Assembly: GCA_016209345.1 (NCBI GenBank) | Contig: JACQWH010000002.1 | Location: 1-21,859, forward strand | Length of the DNA: 21,859 bases | Origin: Candidatus Uhrbacteria bacterium | GTDB lineage: Bacteria > Patescibacteriota > Patescibacteriia > JACQRZ01 | Direction of reading: 5' to 3' | Shown: positions 21,051 through 21,859 of the stretch, piece by piece | Numbering within the stretch: position 1 is the stretch's first letter | How the letters are laid out: each line of letters starts with the position of its first letter | Notes under the pieces: generated by a model | Databases searched by the model: none | Told to the model about the DNA's origin: nothing | What the model saw: the letters and a program-made list of their open reading frames with translations, nothing else | Translations under genes and position numbers: made by a program

Positions 21051-21167
21051 CTAGGTTTGATAATTCACTATGTGTTGCACCATGGATAATCCATACTTCT
21101 GTGCAGTTTCCTTATACCTATCTGTGATCATCCTTGCAGAGGTGCCTTCTTGAACCAGGTATGTCAT
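21051..21167 (-). CDS. 38-residue overlapping small protein
   Basis: A short gene whose ATG overlaps the TGA of the 193-residue gene (TGATG) and whose stop lies 4 nt before the DsrE-like ATG. The product reads MTYLVQEGTSARMITDRY, then KETAQKYGLSMVQHIV, ending NYQT: an evenly composed amphipathic helix-forming peptide. The exact fit between two genes with a stop-start overlap is the main evidence that it is real. Function unknown; a helper or regulator of its neighbours is possible. Confidence 0.6.
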   Translation of the reverse strand: MTYLVQEGTSARMITDRYKETAQKYGLSMVQHIVNYQT

Positions 21168-21748
21168 CAACCACACATAAACTCAGGCGGCATACCAAGT
21201 TTTCGTAACGCAACGTAAACTTTTCGGGCGAGATTTTCTCCTTGAAGCAAAGCTGTTTGCGACTCGTTAAGTACCATTAACTGAGTTTCAGAGAGTTTTT
21301 CTTGCTCCATTGCCCACGTACCTCTTAAAGAACCGTATCGATGCTTACCGCCCTGCCTGACGAAGTCATTGTCGACAGAATCCCATAGTTCCTGATAATG
21401 ATTGGTAAAATCGTGGAGATCTTTAATTGTCGAATAACCTACCTCATCGAATAATTTTTTTAAAAGACCTCTCTTGTGAAGATAGTATAAATCACGACAA
21501 GTTACTGGTATTCTCCCTTCTGCCAAATCTTTCTTCATGTGATCGATGTCCCAATCCTGAAAACGTGCATGAAGATTATTCGTATGCGAATATTTTTCTA
21601 AAGCCTTCTCATCCTCATATTCTTCTCTTGTTAAATATGGGTGATTTTGAATTTTATCTTTCTCATCACCATTATACTCTTCAAACTTTTTTTTATTCTT
21701 GTTATCCTTCTCAGCCAAAAACTCGTCAATATCTTTTTGTGGAACCAA
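21167..21748 (-). CDS. Hypothetical charged protein, first gene of the DsrE/STAS cluster
   Basis: A 193-residue soluble protein, very rich in Lys, Glu and Asp in its first 65 residues (AEKDNKNKKKFEEYNGDEKD) and mainly helical afterwards (LYYLHKRGLLKKLFDEVG, LHDFTNHYQELWDSV, ETQLMVLNESQTALLQGE). No family is recognised. The start is a TTG at 21748 with no ribosome site; no ATG is available in the frame before it and a stop lies 15 codons upstream. It is coupled by TGATG to the 38-residue gene. Confidence 0.65.
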   Translation of the reverse strand: MVPQKDIDEFLAEKDNKNKKKFEEYNGDEKDKIQNHPYLTREEYEDEKALEKYSHTNNLHARFQDWDIDHMKKDLAEGRIPVTCRDLYYLHKRGLLKKLFDEVGYSTIKDLHDFTNHYQELWDSVDNDFVRQGGKHRYGSLRGTWAMEQEKLSETQLMVLNESQTALLQGENLARKVYVALRKLGMPPEFMCG

Positions 21749-21789
21749 TGAATCAGGTGATATACTAAAAAGTGTGTAAATTCAAAAAG

Positions 21790-21839
21790 GGTAAATCTGG
21801 TATAATGAAAGTGAACGCTAACCATTAACCAGACCTACC
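21790..21839. repeat. Imperfect 12-nt inverted repeat at a plus-strand promoter
   Basis: GGTAAATCTGGT (21790-21801) and ACCAGACCTACC (21828-21839) are inverted copies matching at 10 of 12 positions. The left arm runs into the TATAAT box, so it could be an operator or an insertion-sequence end. Confidence 0.45.
21798..21806 (+). promoter_or_regulatory. Extended -10 promoter reading out of the window
   Basis: TGGTATAAT forms a perfect extended -10 box; no good -35 is visible at 16-18 nt. It would drive the reading frame that opens at 21843. Confidence 0.55.
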
Positions 21840-21842
21840 CCT

Positions 21843-21859
21843 ATGAACAATCATAGCAC
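21843..21859 (+). CDS. Possible start of a gene cut by the window edge
   Basis: ATG followed by five open codons (MNNHS) to the end of the window, 37 nt after an extended -10 box and with no Shine-Dalgarno. The piece is too short to recognise; a transposase gene is one possibility given the inverted repeat beside the promoter. Confidence 0.3.

Noticed and set aside
1..21859. CRISPR array or rRNA operon
   Set aside because: No regularly spaced direct repeats with unique spacers and no rRNA-like sequence were seen on either strand.

Overview
The window looks like a chromosomal segment of a Patescibacteria (Candidate Phyla Radiation) bacterium. The lineage call is an inference. It rests on a CxxC-x17-CxxC zinc-ribbon protein (14573-14974) of a type best known from CPR genomes, tightly packed short genes with ATGA/TGATG overlaps, many small toxin-antitoxin-like pairs, and an SH3-transglycosylase architecture typical of these organisms. 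UGA is used as a stop (for example at 16147-16149 and 12236-12238), so the standard bacterial code applies and not the UGA=Gly code of Gracilibacteria.

Layout. One plus-strand gene, an ABC exporter (130-1935), converges on a YbaK-type deacylase (1943-2503). From there to 21748 every protein gene I accept is on the minus strand, so transcription runs right to left. Left block (2776-7202): a perfect-palindrome terminator, an odd tRNA-like RNA on the plus strand, then antitoxin / frameshifted RelE-like toxin / peptide deformylase behind one strong promoter, a malate/lactate dehydrogenase with a cupin, a VapBC-like PIN pair with its own promoter, and an AbiEii-type nucleotidyltransferase with a small partner that seems frameshifted. 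Middle block (7253-14501): an AbrB-PIN pair behind a consensus promoter with repeated operator-like sites, then a nearly gapless run of membrane protein, cupin, RsuA-type pseudouridine synthase, P-loop kinase, a 740-residue SH3b/transglycosylase protein, RhuM-like protein, TspO and D-Ala-D-Ala ligase. Cell-wall functions (Ddl, transglycosylase) sit inside this run.

Right block (14573-21748): zinc-ribbon protein, Met-rich exported peptide, a multi-pass membrane protein overlapping a histidine phosphatase, unknowns, a FecR-domain exported protein whose promoter borrows the end of a MITE-like repeat, and a dUTPase-fold-like protein. At the far right is a compact set: unknown 193-residue protein, a 38-residue overlapping peptide, a DsrE-fold protein, a GHKL ATPase, and two tandem copies of a STAS-like DUF4325 protein. 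The last three resemble an RsbW/STAS-like partner-switching unit and are the best candidate for an undescribed regulatory system here.

Several genes show signs of recent change: two compensating indels in the RelE-like toxin, a likely frameshift in the AbiEii partner, a 5' remnant of a rhuM gene upstream of the transglycosylase gene, a 98 percent identical STAS duplication, and hairpin repeats inserted into or beside genes. Some of these could be assembly errors and should be checked against reads.
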